Source: Bacillus rubiinfantis (GTDB lineage Bacteria > Bacillota > Bacilli > Bacillales > Cytobacillaceae). From it: a DNA stretch of 64,000 bases. Of this stretch, positions 33,457 through 43,342 are shown piece after piece. Within the stretch, counting starts at the first letter, position 1; every line of letters begins with the position of its first letter. A program made the position numbers and the translations under genes. The notes under the pieces are model-generated. The model saw nothing but the letters and a program-made list of their open reading frames with translations. It was not told where the DNA came from and searched no databases. The stretch covers positions 1-64,000 of the forward strand of contig CCFE01000013.1 of the NCBI GenBank assembly GCA_000752035.1, in the 5' to 3' direction.

Positions 33457-34121
33457 CCTTCTCCCCCTGCTCTGTCTAACGGTTTTTCCGGCTGAAACTG
33501 CTGCAAGCCGGCAAGTAAAAATTCTGTCTGTCGTTCGATATATTCATCTAAGGTAAATAATTTTCGCAGTGCCCAGCGGCGAAAGCCCCACATTTGTCCT
33601 TGGACAAAAATATTATGGGCAATGATTTGAATTTGCTGCTCTGTTAACTCGAGCTCATGATTTTCCACACATTTGCACAGCAGATCCTCAAACATTGCGA
33701 CCATTTCCATCTCTTTTTGCAGTACATATGGGAGGGCGTCCTTTGACAGCGATTTGACTTCTTGATACATGACGAGCACTTCAGCTTGCATTTCATCCAT
33801 AACCTGGAAAAAGTCAGCGATTGCCCGCTTCAAGCTGTCGAGTGTGCCCTGCTTTTGTTCGATGTTCTGTTGCAAACGCTCGCTGACATGGTCATAAATA
33901 CTGTCACAGACGAGATAGAGAACATCCTCTTTCGTACGGATGTATTCATATAAGGTACCAATGGAAAAACCCGCCTCGCGAGCAATTTCCCGTGTAGTCG
34001 TCCGATGAAACCCCTTTTGTTTAAAAAGCTTTACCGCTCCCTTGATCATCTGATCACGCCTCTTTTGGACAAGGCGTTCATCTTTGACCGAAGCCTGCAC
34101 TTCTCGTTTATTCATCCCCAT
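33453..34121 (-). CDS. TetR-family regulator of acyl-CoA metabolism
   Basis: A 222-residue regulator with an N-terminal TetR helix-turn-helix (MIKGAVKLFKQKGFHRTTTR, EIAREAGFSIGTLYEYIRTK) and a helical ligand domain. It overlaps icmF by four bases and lies in the middle of an acyl-CoA dehydrogenase series, so a fatty acyl-CoA-responsive repressor of the operon is inferred; Bacillus FadR is a relative of this kind. A TetR-like dyad at 38986 upstream of the thiolase gene is a candidate operator. Confidence 0.88.
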   Translation of the reverse strand: MGMNKREVQASVKDERLVQKRRDQMIKGAVKLFKQKGFHRTTTREIAREAGFSIGTLYEYIRTKEDVLYLVCDSIYDHVSERLQQNIEQKQGTLDSLKRAIADFFQVMDEMQAEVLVMYQEVKSLSKDALPYVLQKEMEMVAMFEDLLCKCVENHELELTEQQIQIIAHNIFVQGQMWGFRRWALRKLFTLDEYIERQTEFLLAGLQQFQPEKPLDRAGGEG

Positions 34122-34216
34122 GTCAACCGCCCTTTTTATTTACTGCGCTAAAGGGAGATAGCGGTAATATAGCAGTAAAAAGATTCGTTAACGTTCCCCC
34201 TAGCGCACTTGTTTCT

Positions 34217-35356
34217 TTATTTTGTCAGCATTCGTGAAATGACGAGGCGCTGAATTTCCTGCGTCCCTTCATAAATTTGCGTAATCTTGGCATCGCGCAT
34301 AAAGCGCTCAACTGGATAATCCTTCGTGTAGCCGTAGCCGCCAAAGATTTGAACAGCTTCGGTTGTTACCTTCATCGCGGTGTCTCCGGCAAGCAATTTT
34401 GACATTGCCGACTCTTTGCCATATGGCAGCCCGTTCGACTCCAGCCAAGCAGCTTGATAGGTTAATAGTCTTGATGCCTCAATAGCCGTGGCCATATCAG
34501 CCAGTTTGAAACTGATTCCCTGGTTGGCGGCAATTGGCTTCCCAAACTGCTGGCGTTCCTTCGCATAAGCAACAGCGGCATCGAGCGCCCCTTGCGCGAT
34601 CCCTACAGCCTGGGCGGCGATCCCGTTGCGGCCGCCATCAAGTGTCATCATCGCAATTTTGAAACCCTGGCCTTCTTCGCCTAAGCGATTTTCCACAGGA
34701 ACATGGCAGTCTTCAAAAATAATTTCTGTTGTTGGTGACGAACGAATCCCCAGTTTCTTCTCTTTTTTACCGACCGAGAAGCCCAGGAAGTCTTTTTCAA
34801 CGATGAACGCGGTCGTGCCCTTTTGCTTGCTCGTTGGATCCGTTAGCGCGAAGACGACATAAATATCAGCCTCGCCGCCATTGGTGATAAAGATTTTCGA
34901 ACCGTTGAGGACATAATGATCCCCCTCAAGCTTTGCCGTGGTTCGCATTCCGCCGGCATCAGAGCCGCTGCCAGGTTCGGTTAAGCCATAGGCACCGATT
35001 TTGCTGCCTTCTGCCATTGGTTGTAGATACTTCTGCTTCTGCTCTTCGGTTCCAAATTTGTAGAGCGGCCAGCCGGCAAGTGAAGTATGAGCCGACAGGG
35101 TGACGCCAATTGAGGCATCAACGCGGGATAGCTCTTCAACAGCGATACAGTAGGCAAGATAATCACTGCCGATGCCGCCGTACTCCTCCGGCCACGGAAT
35201 CCCGGTCAGTCCCAGTTCGGCCATTTTGGTGAAAATTTCGCGGTCAAAACGTTCCTCTTCATCTCGTTCTGCCGCTGTCGGAGCAATCTCATTCTCCGCA
35301 AAATCGCGCACCATTTTTCGAATCATTTCATGTTCTTCGGATAATTTAAAATTCAT
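34217..35356 (-). CDS. acdA: Acyl-CoA dehydrogenase (first of a pair)
   Basis: A 379-residue FAD enzyme that introduces the 2,3-double bond in acyl-CoA and passes electrons to ETF. The signatures GAYGLTEPGSGSDAGGMRT and FGGYGYTKDYPVERFMRDAK are present, and the catalytic Glu lies in QIYEGTQEIQRLVISR. ATG 35356 has AAGGAGGG upstream. It resembles AcdA, which lies near ywjF in B. subtilis. Short- or branched-chain acyl-CoA specificity is inferred from context, not from residues. Confidence 0.93.
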   Translation of the reverse strand: MNFKLSEEHEMIRKMVRDFAENEIAPTAAERDEEERFDREIFTKMAELGLTGIPWPEEYGGIGSDYLAYCIAVEELSRVDASIGVTLSAHTSLAGWPLYKFGTEEQKQKYLQPMAEGSKIGAYGLTEPGSGSDAGGMRTTAKLEGDHYVLNGSKIFITNGGEADIYVVFALTDPTSKQKGTTAFIVEKDFLGFSVGKKEKKLGIRSSPTTEIIFEDCHVPVENRLGEEGQGFKIAMMTLDGGRNGIAAQAVGIAQGALDAAVAYAKERQQFGKPIAANQGISFKLADMATAIEASRLLTYQAAWLESNGLPYGKESAMSKLLAGDTAMKVTTEAVQIFGGYGYTKDYPVERFMRDAKITQIYEGTQEIQRLVISRMLTK

Positions 35357-35428
35357 TGTGGTGGCCCTCCTTCGTAATGTCTTGAGTTTTCTGTTTTTAG
35401 TGTACATTTGCTACGTAACTGCGCCTGT

Positions 35429-35611
35429 TTCTACAAATTACTGGGGTGATTCTACAAAAATAGGCGCTGTTTCTACATTTTAATCCGGCTTATCTACAAT
35501 TATTGGAATAAACTGGTTTATGTGGGTAAATAACTGCATGATTCTACAAATTACTGGGGTGGTTCTACAAATCAAACCGTCTTAACTACAAAATTAGTCG
35601 TTCTATCTACA
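35429..35611 (+). repeat. TTCTACA word array with 21-bp period
   Basis: T(T/A)CTACA-type words start at 35429, 35450, 35471, 35492, 35542, 35563, 35584 and 35605. Every interval is exactly 21 except one of 50. Two blocks begin with TTCTACAAATTACTGGGGTG. The array fills the 283-base gap between the two acyl-CoA dehydrogenase genes, inside a presumed operon. Confidence 0.88.
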
Positions 35612-35639
35612 AATTTTGGAAATAAATGGATGCTCACGC

Positions 35640-36770
35640 TCACAAATGTTTGCTAATCACGATTCTCTGGATTTCGCTTGTTCCTTCGTAAATTTCTGTT
35701 ACCTTGGCATCGCGGAAGTAACGCTCAACCGGGTAATCCTCCGTGTAGCCATAGCCGCCGAACACTTGAATCGCTTCCGTGGCTGCCTCTACCGCCGTCC
35801 TTGTCGCGAACAGCTTTGCCATCGATGCTTCCATGCTACATTTTAAGCCGCGGGCACGAAGATTTGCAGCGCGATAGACTAATAGTTTGGCAGCTTCAAC
35901 ACTTGTCGCCATATCGGCCAGCTTAAAGGCAATCCCTTGCTGGGCAGCTATTGGCTTGCCGAACTGCCGTCGGTCCTGTGCATAATTAACCGCGGCCTCT
36001 TGGGCGGCTTCGGCAATTCCCAGTGCCTGGGCGGCAATCCCAATGCGGCCAACATCAAGATTAGCCATCGCAATTTTAAACCCTTCGCCTTCTTTACCAA
36101 GCAAATTGGCAGCGGGAATACGCATATTTTCAAACGTCAATTGCACTGTTCTTGAGCCGTGTAGTCCCATTTTCTTTTCATCCTTGCCAATCACAAGGCC
36201 GGGAGTATTTTTTTCAACAATAAAAGCCGTAATGCCTTTCGCTCCCAGCTTCGGGTCAATGGTAGCAAAGACAATATAGATATCGGCCTCGCCGCCATTG
36301 GTGATAAACACCTTTGACCCGTTAAGGATATATTCAGCGCCATCGCGAGCGGCCCGGGTTTTCAGACTAGCAGCATCCGAGCCTGAACTTGGCTCCGTCA
36401 GACAAAATGCCCCTAAATACTCTCCTGAAGCAAGTTTTGGTACATACTTTTGTTTCTGTTCTTCGCTGCCAAAATAGACAATTGGATTGGTTCCGACAGA
36501 GGTGTGGACAGACAGGATTACACCAATTGTTGCGCTCACCTTAGAGAGCTCATGAATGGCGATGATATAGGAAGTGAAATCCATACCTGCTCCACCGTAT
36601 GCCTCCGGAATCGGAATGCCCATTAGCCCGAGCTCGCCCATTTTGGTGAGGATTTCCCGTGGGAATTCCCCATTTTCCATTTTTTCAATAAAGGGGGTGA
36701 TTTCCGTTTGAGCAAAATCACGCACCATTTTGCGCATCATTTGTTGTTCTTCGGTAAATGTCAGATTCAT
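35640..36770 (-). CDS. Acyl-CoA dehydrogenase (second of a pair)
   Basis: A 376-residue acyl-CoA dehydrogenase, a clear paralogue of the gene at 34217-35356. It has FCLTEPSSGSDAASLKTRAA, FGGYGYTEDYPVERYFRDAK and the catalytic EIYEGTSEIQRIVIS. ATG 36770 is placed by the family N terminus (MNLTFTEEQQMMRKMVRDFA) and a GGGGAG upstream. It follows the 3-hydroxybutyryl-CoA dehydrogenase gene by 65 bases, resembling the mmgABC arrangement of B. subtilis, so short-chain (butyryl-CoA) activity is plausible. Confidence 0.93.
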   Translation of the reverse strand: MNLTFTEEQQMMRKMVRDFAQTEITPFIEKMENGEFPREILTKMGELGLMGIPIPEAYGGAGMDFTSYIIAIHELSKVSATIGVILSVHTSVGTNPIVYFGSEEQKQKYVPKLASGEYLGAFCLTEPSSGSDAASLKTRAARDGAEYILNGSKVFITNGGEADIYIVFATIDPKLGAKGITAFIVEKNTPGLVIGKDEKKMGLHGSRTVQLTFENMRIPAANLLGKEGEGFKIAMANLDVGRIGIAAQALGIAEAAQEAAVNYAQDRRQFGKPIAAQQGIAFKLADMATSVEAAKLLVYRAANLRARGLKCSMEASMAKLFATRTAVEAATEAIQVFGGYGYTEDYPVERYFRDAKVTEIYEGTSEIQRIVISKHL

Positions 36771-36835
36771 GCTGATTCTCTCCCCTTCCCGAGGAAGTTT
36801 AATTTCTTGTAAAGATGTTGGTTTGTCTTTACCCA

Positions 36836-37687
36836 TTATTCGTAGCTGTAAAAGCCGCGACCGCTCTTCCTGCCGAGCCAGCCAGCTTTTACATATTTGC
36901 GCAGCAACGGACATGGGCGATACTTATCATCGCCAAAGCCTTCATGCAAGGTTTCCATAATGTATAGGCAAGTATCCAGGCCGATAAAGTCAGCCAAAGT
37001 TAACGGTCCCATTGGATGGTTCATACCGAGCTTCATCACTTCATCAATCGCCTCTTTTGTGGCCACGCCCTCGTACAGCGTATAAATCGCTTCGTTAATC
37101 ATCGGCATTAACACACGATTGGCGACAAATCCCGGAAAGTCATTAACCTCAACCGGCACTTTACTCAACGTTTTCGTCATATCTTCAATAGTTTGGTAAA
37201 CTTCGTCCGCTGTTGCCAAGCCGCGGATAATTTCCACCAGCTTCATGACGGGCACCGGGTTCATAAAATGCATGCCGATGACTTTTTCAGGGCGCTTTGT
37301 TGCTGCAGCAATTTCCGTAATGGGCAGCGATGACGTATTGCTCGCTAGTATCGTGTGCGCCGGGGCAATTTCATCCAGCTGAGCGAAGAGTTTTGCCTTT
37401 ACCTCCATGTTTTCCACCGCAGCTTCAATCACGAGATCAACATCGGCAGCGTCCTGTAAATCAGTAGACGACGCGAGATTTTGTAAAACCCCCTGCTTCT
37501 CGTTCTCGGTCAACCGCCCTTTTTCCACATTGCGGCTAAGATTTTTGCTAATCACACCAAGACCGCGCTCAACAAATTCCGGCTTTAAATCGTTTAATAG
37601 CACCTTGTAGCCTGCTTGGGCGCACACCTGAGCAATTCCTGAGCCCATTTGCCCAGCACCCACGACCATCACTTTTTCAACCTTCAT
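36836..37687 (-). CDS. mmgB: 3-Hydroxybutyryl-CoA dehydrogenase
   Basis: A 283-residue NAD(P)-dependent enzyme that interconverts 3-hydroxybutyryl-CoA and acetoacetyl-CoA. The Rossmann motif VMVVGAGQMGSGIAQVCA and the family signature VEVNDFPGFVANRVLMPMINEAI are intact, as are the catalytic Asn/His region (ASNTSSLPITEI, GMHFMNPVPVMKLVEII). ATG 37687 follows AGGAG. It lies 45 bases after the thiolase gene and is probably co-transcribed with it. Confidence 0.95.
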   Translation of the reverse strand: MKVEKVMVVGAGQMGSGIAQVCAQAGYKVLLNDLKPEFVERGLGVISKNLSRNVEKGRLTENEKQGVLQNLASSTDLQDAADVDLVIEAAVENMEVKAKLFAQLDEIAPAHTILASNTSSLPITEIAAATKRPEKVIGMHFMNPVPVMKLVEIIRGLATADEVYQTIEDMTKTLSKVPVEVNDFPGFVANRVLMPMINEAIYTLYEGVATKEAIDEVMKLGMNHPMGPLTLADFIGLDTCLYIMETLHEGFGDDKYRPCPLLRKYVKAGWLGRKSGRGFYSYE

Positions 37688-37732
37688 TTTAGTTCTCCTC
37701 CGGTTCCCTTTTTTAAAAAAATTTCTCTTCCG

Positions 37733-38917
<1,185 letters not shown>

Positions 38918-38985
38918 TCAAAACACTCCCTCTTTTGTTAATATTGTGATATATCCTTCTAAAAAAATCCCCCTGAGCGGAAGCG

Positions 38986-39003
38986 ACTGAACGCTCGCTC
39001 GGT
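38986..39003. promoter_or_regulatory. Candidate TetR-type operator upstream of the thiolase gene
   Basis: ACTGAACGCTCGCTCGGT is a partial dyad (ACYGARCG-NN-CGYTCRGT, 12 of 18 positions symmetrical) about 70 bases upstream of the thiolase start. Assignment to the TetR regulator at 33453 is a guess. Confidence 0.35.
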
Positions 39004-39089
39004 TTAACGCAAAAAAGGAACGCAGACCTTTCCATTGTCTACGCATTAAGATGAAACCGTTATTATACTATTTATTCTAGCTAAAAATT

Positions 39090-39146
39090 AGCAGAAGTTG
39101 AAATAAAAACCATAAAATTTTTAAAATTAGTAAATCAACTTCTGCT
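39090..39146 (-). terminator. Probable terminator of the ywjF-type gene
   Basis: Perfect 12-bp arms AGCAGAAGTTGA/TCAACTTCTGCT separated by 33 A/T-rich bases, followed in the minus direction by AATTTTT. It begins 14 bases after the gene's stop. The long loop lowers confidence. Confidence 0.6.
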
Positions 39147-39159
39147 GTGTCTACCAAAA

Positions 39160-41274
39160 TTATGATGCCACCTGGTTCGTGTCACCACATACTGCTTTTT
39201 CCAAAATTTCTGCAACATCGTAGGTACTGATTTTGTCTTCGACTTCTTTTGCTTTCGTTCCGTCGGATAACATCGTTAAGCAATATGGACAAGCGGAGCT
39301 GATCATGGATGAATGAGTTTCCAATGCCTGCTCAGTACGAGCCACGTTGATGCGTTGCCCCGTGTCTTCCTCCATCCACATCAAACCGCCGCCGGCGCCG
39401 CAGCACATTGCTCGATCACGGTGGCGCTCCATTTCCACCAGCTTGACACCAGGAATGGCTTTTAAGATTTCTCGCGGCGGGTCGTACACTTCATTGTAGC
39501 GGCCTAAGTAGCAGGAATCATGGAATGTGATGGTTTCATCGACAGCATGCTTTGGTACGAGTCGCCCATCGCGGACAAGCTCATAGAGAATCTCGGTATG
39601 GTGATAAACTTCGACACCCTCCATCCCAAAATCAGGATACTCATTTTTGAAAATATTATAGGCATGCGGATCAGTTGTAATAATTTTTTTGACGCCTGCT
39701 TTTTCGAATTCAGCAATATTATTGGTCGCCAGTTCTTGGAATAAGAACTCATTACCGAGACGGCGCGGCGTATCCCCGGAGTTCTTCTCCTTATTGCCTA
39801 AGATTGCAAACTTGACGCCCGCTTCGTTAAGCAGTTTGGCAAATGCTAAAGCAATCTTTTGACTGCGGTTATCGTAGGAGCCCATCGCCCCGACCCAGAA
39901 GAGGTATTCGAACTCTTCACCGGCTTTTTTCATTTCTTTGACTGTCGGCACATGCACATCCTCACGCAGCTCGCGCCAGTCTTCACGCTCTTTGCGGTTT
40001 AAGCCCCATGGATTCCCTTGGCGTTCGATGTTCGTCATCGCGCGCTGGGCATCCGGATTCATTTTTCCCTCGGTTAATACCAAGAAACGTCTTAGGTCGA
40101 TAATTTTTTCAACATGTTCGTTCATTACTGGGCATTGGTCTTCACAGTTACGGCAGGTTGTGCAGGCCCAGATTTCCTCTTCGGTAATGACATCGCCAAT
40201 CAAGCTTGGGTTGTAGATGCCGGTAGCTGCTGATTCCTGTGCACCTTGTCCAGCCGCTGCCAAGGCGATTTGGTTACCTTTTGTATTGTTAAACGCAAAC
40301 GTTGGCACCCACGGCTTTTTCGAGGTCACCGCTGCCCCGTAGTTGGTTAAATGGTCACGCATTTTCAGGATTAAATCCATCGGTGACAGCATTTTCCCTG
40401 TGCCTGTGGCCGGACACATATTGGTGCAGCGGCCGCACTCTACACAGGCATAAAAATCGACCATTTGCAGCTGGGTAAAGTCTTCAATTTTGCCAACTCC
40501 AAAGGATTCCTGTGTTTCATCTTCAAAATCAATTTTGCTTAATTTCCCCGGTTTTTCTAAGCGGTTTAAATAGACGTTGGCCGGACCGGCGATTAAGTGG
40601 GCATGCTTGCTCTGAGGTACATATACTAAGAAGGAAAGCAGGAATAATAAGTGGAACCACCAGGCGACGTAGAAAATGGCAATTGCCGCCGTTTCCCCAA
40701 TACCCGCAAGTACCATGGCAATCAGTGAGGCAACCGGTTCGGACCATGTTGGGTCTTCCCCATGCCAGACGATACCGGCACCATTTCCAAGCAGAACGGA
40801 AAGCATTAAGCCGCCGATAAAAATGAGTACAAGCCCCGATTTAAAATTGCGCTTTAGGCGCACTAGCTTTTCAATATAGCGGCGGTAAAAAGCCCAGATA
40901 ACCGCTACTAGGATCATTAACGTGACAATTTCCTGGAAAAAGGTGAACGCCGGATAAAGCGGTCCTAACGGCAGATGTGATCCTGGCTTAATCCCCTTCC
41001 AAATAAAATCAATTGCGCCAAATTGCACAAGGATAAAGCCATAAAAGAACATAACGTGGATAATGCCGCTCTTTTTATCCTTTAAGAGCTTTTTTTGACC
41101 AAAAACCATGACCCAAATTTTATTCAGTCTTTCCTTGACATTGTTGTCAAACTCGGTCTTTTTTCCAAGCTTAATGTATTGGATTCGCGTCTTGACAACA
41201 TAGGTAAACAGGCTCAGTGCGTAAGCGGTTACAGCCAAAAACGCAATAAGATTTACCCAAAGCAGTCCATTCAT
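39160..41274 (-). CDS. ywjF: Membrane-bound (Fe-S) heterodisulfide-reductase-like oxidoreductase (YwjF type)
   Basis: A 704-residue protein in three parts. First, about five or six membrane helices resembling a NarI-type cytochrome b subunit (residues 1-230). Second, two 4Fe-4S motifs (CVECGRCTNMCP and CTTCRNCEDQCP). Third, two CCG-type cysteine domains near the C terminus (HDSCYLGRYN, AMCCGAGGGLMW, SSACPYCLTML). Proteins of this architecture sit beside acyl-CoA dehydrogenase and ETF genes and are thought to pass electrons from beta-oxidation to the quinone pool. Here it stands upstream of such genes, with a FadR-like box before it. The electron-transfer role is inferred. Confidence 0.88.
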   Translation of the reverse strand: MNGLLWVNLIAFLAVTAYALSLFTYVVKTRIQYIKLGKKTEFDNNVKERLNKIWVMVFGQKKLLKDKKSGIIHVMFFYGFILVQFGAIDFIWKGIKPGSHLPLGPLYPAFTFFQEIVTLMILVAVIWAFYRRYIEKLVRLKRNFKSGLVLIFIGGLMLSVLLGNGAGIVWHGEDPTWSEPVASLIAMVLAGIGETAAIAIFYVAWWFHLLFLLSFLVYVPQSKHAHLIAGPANVYLNRLEKPGKLSKIDFEDETQESFGVGKIEDFTQLQMVDFYACVECGRCTNMCPATGTGKMLSPMDLILKMRDHLTNYGAAVTSKKPWVPTFAFNNTKGNQIALAAAGQGAQESAATGIYNPSLIGDVITEEEIWACTTCRNCEDQCPVMNEHVEKIIDLRRFLVLTEGKMNPDAQRAMTNIERQGNPWGLNRKEREDWRELREDVHVPTVKEMKKAGEEFEYLFWVGAMGSYDNRSQKIALAFAKLLNEAGVKFAILGNKEKNSGDTPRRLGNEFLFQELATNNIAEFEKAGVKKIITTDPHAYNIFKNEYPDFGMEGVEVYHHTEILYELVRDGRLVPKHAVDETITFHDSCYLGRYNEVYDPPREILKAIPGVKLVEMERHRDRAMCCGAGGGLMWMEEDTGQRINVARTEQALETHSSMISSACPYCLTMLSDGTKAKEVEDKISTYDVAEILEKAVCGDTNQVAS

Positions 41275-41367
41275 TTTTTACGCCCCTTTCATTTCTTTCT
41301 CCCATTTTTTATAAGTTGTAGAAAATATAATTAATTTTCTGAACTAGCCCTTATCTCTATTATATTA

Positions 41368-41385
41368 TGAATGAGCATTCAGTCA
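41368..41385. promoter_or_regulatory. FadR-like operator upstream of the ywjF-type gene
   Basis: TGAATGAGCATTCAGTCA contains the perfect 14-bp palindrome TGAATG-AG-CATTCA and resembles the Bacillus FadR box (TGAATGAnTAnTCATTCA) with a shortened centre. It is about 95 bases upstream of the gene start. Regulation by fatty acyl-CoA is inferred. Confidence 0.6.
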
Positions 41386-41465
41386 ATCTATTTTTAAAAG
41401 ATTCACGCAACTTATAGAATCCTTTTGGCTTGGAAAAACTAACACAATCGATTGGAGGAGTACCA

Positions 41466-42971
41466 ATGTTTGTGTGTGGCGCGGGTTTTCTTCTACTCAT
41501 TGTATGGCTTGTTTTAGATTTTAGGTTAGGACGAAAGCAGCATCTTTCCACTCTTCGTCCATTTTATTCCCCATCTGTAACCAGTGATTTTCAGCTGTTT
41601 TCCCATGGGAAGGAACTGATTGGCGACTACTTTGCCACACTCCGAAGAGCGGAAACAGAAATTGATATTATGTTTTATATTGTTAGAAATGATCAGCTCG
41701 GGCAGGAATTTTTTTCCATTTTAAAAGAAAAGGCACTTGAGGGTGTTCACGTCCAGCTCCTGCTTGATCGGCTTGGCAGTTTGGGGATAAAGAAGCGTAT
41801 CATCGCCGACTTGCGGCAGGCTGGCGTGCAGGTTGCTTTCAGCAATCCCGTGAGACCTCCCTTTCTATTTTATTCTGCCCAAGCTCGCAATCATCGCAAA
41901 ATATCGGTTATTGACGGAAAAATTGGCTATCTGGGCGGTTTCAATATTGGTTTGGAGTATATTGATCAGGGGCCGGCGAAATTAACACCTTGGCGTGATT
42001 ATCATGTAAAAATGACTGGGGAAGGGGTCGCATACCTGCTTGCTGCTTTTCACAACGATTGGCAAAAGAGGGCCGCGAACGCTGCTGTGTTAACGGAGGT
42101 ACAGCAGGATGAGATTGCCGCGAAAGTTCAAGTCGGGCTTGGTGCTGAAAGCAGTCGCCCTATGAAACAGCAGCCCAATTCGGGGGACCTGCGAGCCGTT
42201 TTGCATCAGCTGGTATCGGGGAACCTGCGAGCCGTTTTGCATCAGCCGGAATCGGGGCGACTGCGAGCCGTTCGACGTCAGCCGGATTCAGCGAAACTGC
42301 AAACCGTTCGACATCAGCCGGATTCAGCGAAACTGCAAACCATTCGACGTCAGCCGGATTCAGCGAAACTGCAAACCGTTCAACGTCAGCCTAGTTATTA
42401 CCATAATGGTGATGCCTATCCATCAAATCAAGGGGCCGTTCGGCATCAATTGATGGCCACTGAGGGGAATCAATTAGAGAGGCAATTTATTGGACTTATT
42501 CGGATGGCGGAACAAGAAATTATTATTGGAACGCCTTATTTTATTCCGAGCCAACGAATCCTGAATGAATTGCTAGCTGCTGCAAGGCTAGGCGTCAAAC
42601 TGGTAGTGATTGTTCCTTTTACCGCAGACCATCCGCTTGTTCAAGAGGCCTCTTACCGTTATTTACGGGAGCTGCTGCAGGCAGGCGCTCAGGTTTTTCA
42701 ATATAACCATGGCTTCTATCATGCTAAAACGATTGTAATCGATGATAAAGTCTGTGATATCGGAACAGCTAACTTCGACAAACGCAGCCTCTACCTAAAC
42801 AAAGAAATGAACTGCTATTTCTACAGCAAAGAGTTTATCACTCAATTAAAGGATGTGCTGCAACAAGACATCCACAACTCCATACCCTTAAAGCTGACCG
42901 CCCTAAACACCCTTAACCCATACCGAACACTAAAGGAAATCCTGGCCCGAGCGCTTTCCTATTTTCTCTAG
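41466..42971 (+). CDS. Cardiolipin synthase-like phospholipase D protein with a repeat insert (YwjE type)
   Basis: A 501-residue membrane protein. An N-terminal helix (MFVCGAGFLLLIVWLVLDF) anchors two phospholipase D domains with HKD motifs NHRKISVIDGKIGYLGG and YHAKTIVIDDKVCDIGT. Cardiolipin synthases of this kind join two phosphatidylglycerols. Between the domains, residues about 236-307 are six tandem 12-residue repeats (QPDSAKLQTVRH type). ATG 41466 has GGAGGAG upstream and is preferred to an earlier ATG. It corresponds by position to B. subtilis ywjE, next to ywjF; the insert is not something I recall there. Confidence 0.9.
   Translation: MFVCGAGFLLLIVWLVLDFRLGRKQHLSTLRPFYSPSVTSDFQLFSHGKELIGDYFATLRRAETEIDIMFYIVRNDQLGQEFFSILKEKALEGVHVQLLLDRLGSLGIKKRIIADLRQAGVQVAFSNPVRPPFLFYSAQARNHRKISVIDGKIGYLGGFNIGLEYIDQGPAKLTPWRDYHVKMTGEGVAYLLAAFHNDWQKRAANAAVLTEVQQDEIAAKVQVGLGAESSRPMKQQPNSGDLRAVLHQLVSGNLRAVLHQPESGRLRAVRRQPDSAKLQTVRHQPDSAKLQTIRRQPDSAKLQTVQRQPSYYHNGDAYPSNQGAVRHQLMATEGNQLERQFIGLIRMAEQEIIIGTPYFIPSQRILNELLAAARLGVKLVVIVPFTADHPLVQEASYRYLRELLQAGAQVFQYNHGFYHAKTIVIDDKVCDIGTANFDKRSLYLNKEMNCYFYSKEFITQLKDVLQQDIHNSIPLKLTALNTLNPYRTLKEILARALSYFL
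42171..42386 (+). repeat. Six in-frame 36-bp tandem repeats
   Basis: Six 36-base units encode QPNSGDLRAVLH, QLVSGNLRAVLH, QPESGRLRAVRR, QPDSAKLQTVRH, QPDSAKLQTIRR and QPDSAKLQTVQR. The last three are nearly identical in DNA, so the array expanded recently at its 3' end. It lies between the HKD domains and is Gln/Arg-rich and basic. Confidence 0.95.
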
Positions 42972-42980
42972 GCTAGTCTG

Positions 42981-43060
42981 TGGTGGTGCCTTCTGTGGTG
43001 GTGCCTTCTGTGGTGGTGCCTGACACCCCAGAAATACACAATTCCACCCCAGGCGGACAG
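42981..43060 (+). repeat. GGTGCC-type dispersed repeat, copy 4
   Basis: TGGTGGTGCC recurs at 42981, 42996 and 43011 (15 apart), then TGACACC, a divergent middle and TTCCACCCCAGGCGGACAG. It lies between the stop of the cardiolipin-synthase-like gene and its terminator. Confidence 0.85.
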
Positions 43061-43072
43061 TGTTGAACGAAG

Positions 43073-43105
43073 AAGAGTCTCCGAATTTAATATTCGGAGA
43101 CTCTT
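43073..43105. terminator. Bidirectional terminator, cardiolipin-synthase-like gene and sspH
   Basis: Perfect 13-bp arms AAGAGTCTCCGAA/TTCGGAGACTCTT with a seven-base loop and TTTTT on the plus side. Confidence 0.92.
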
Positions 43106-43106
43106 T

Positions 43107-43286
43107 TTAGTCTTCTATTAGGTTTAGGACAGGGACGTCGCGCTCGTTGTCAGGGTCTTTTCGGGAATATATCCGGGCCATTTTTGTTGCTTCGTCTACA
43201 TGTTGGATTATGACTGGCGTGCCCTCATACGTGACATTAATCATATCTGCTGATTCGAGGATTTCTTTTGCTCTGCCTACATTCAT
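43107..43286 (-). CDS. sspH: H-type small acid-soluble spore protein
   Basis: A 59-residue minor SASP. MNVGRAKEILESADMINVTY, EGTPVIIQHVDEATKMARIY and RDVPVLNLIED align with B. subtilis SspH throughout. The protein is made in the forespore and is packed in the spore core. ATG 43286 has AAGGAG eleven bases upstream; the longer reading from 43316 starts with untypical residues. Confidence 0.95.
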   Translation of the reverse strand: MNVGRAKEILESADMINVTYEGTPVIIQHVDEATKMARIYSRKDPDNERDVPVLNLIED

Positions 43287-43342
43287 TAAGTGGACCACTC
43301 CTTGCAAAAAGTACATTACTACTATTTGTATTTTTTGGGATA

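Noticed and set aside
38940..39060. Terminator or small RNA upstream of the thiolase gene
   Set aside because: Only a partial dyad is visible; no T-run hairpin or promoter pair could be defined.
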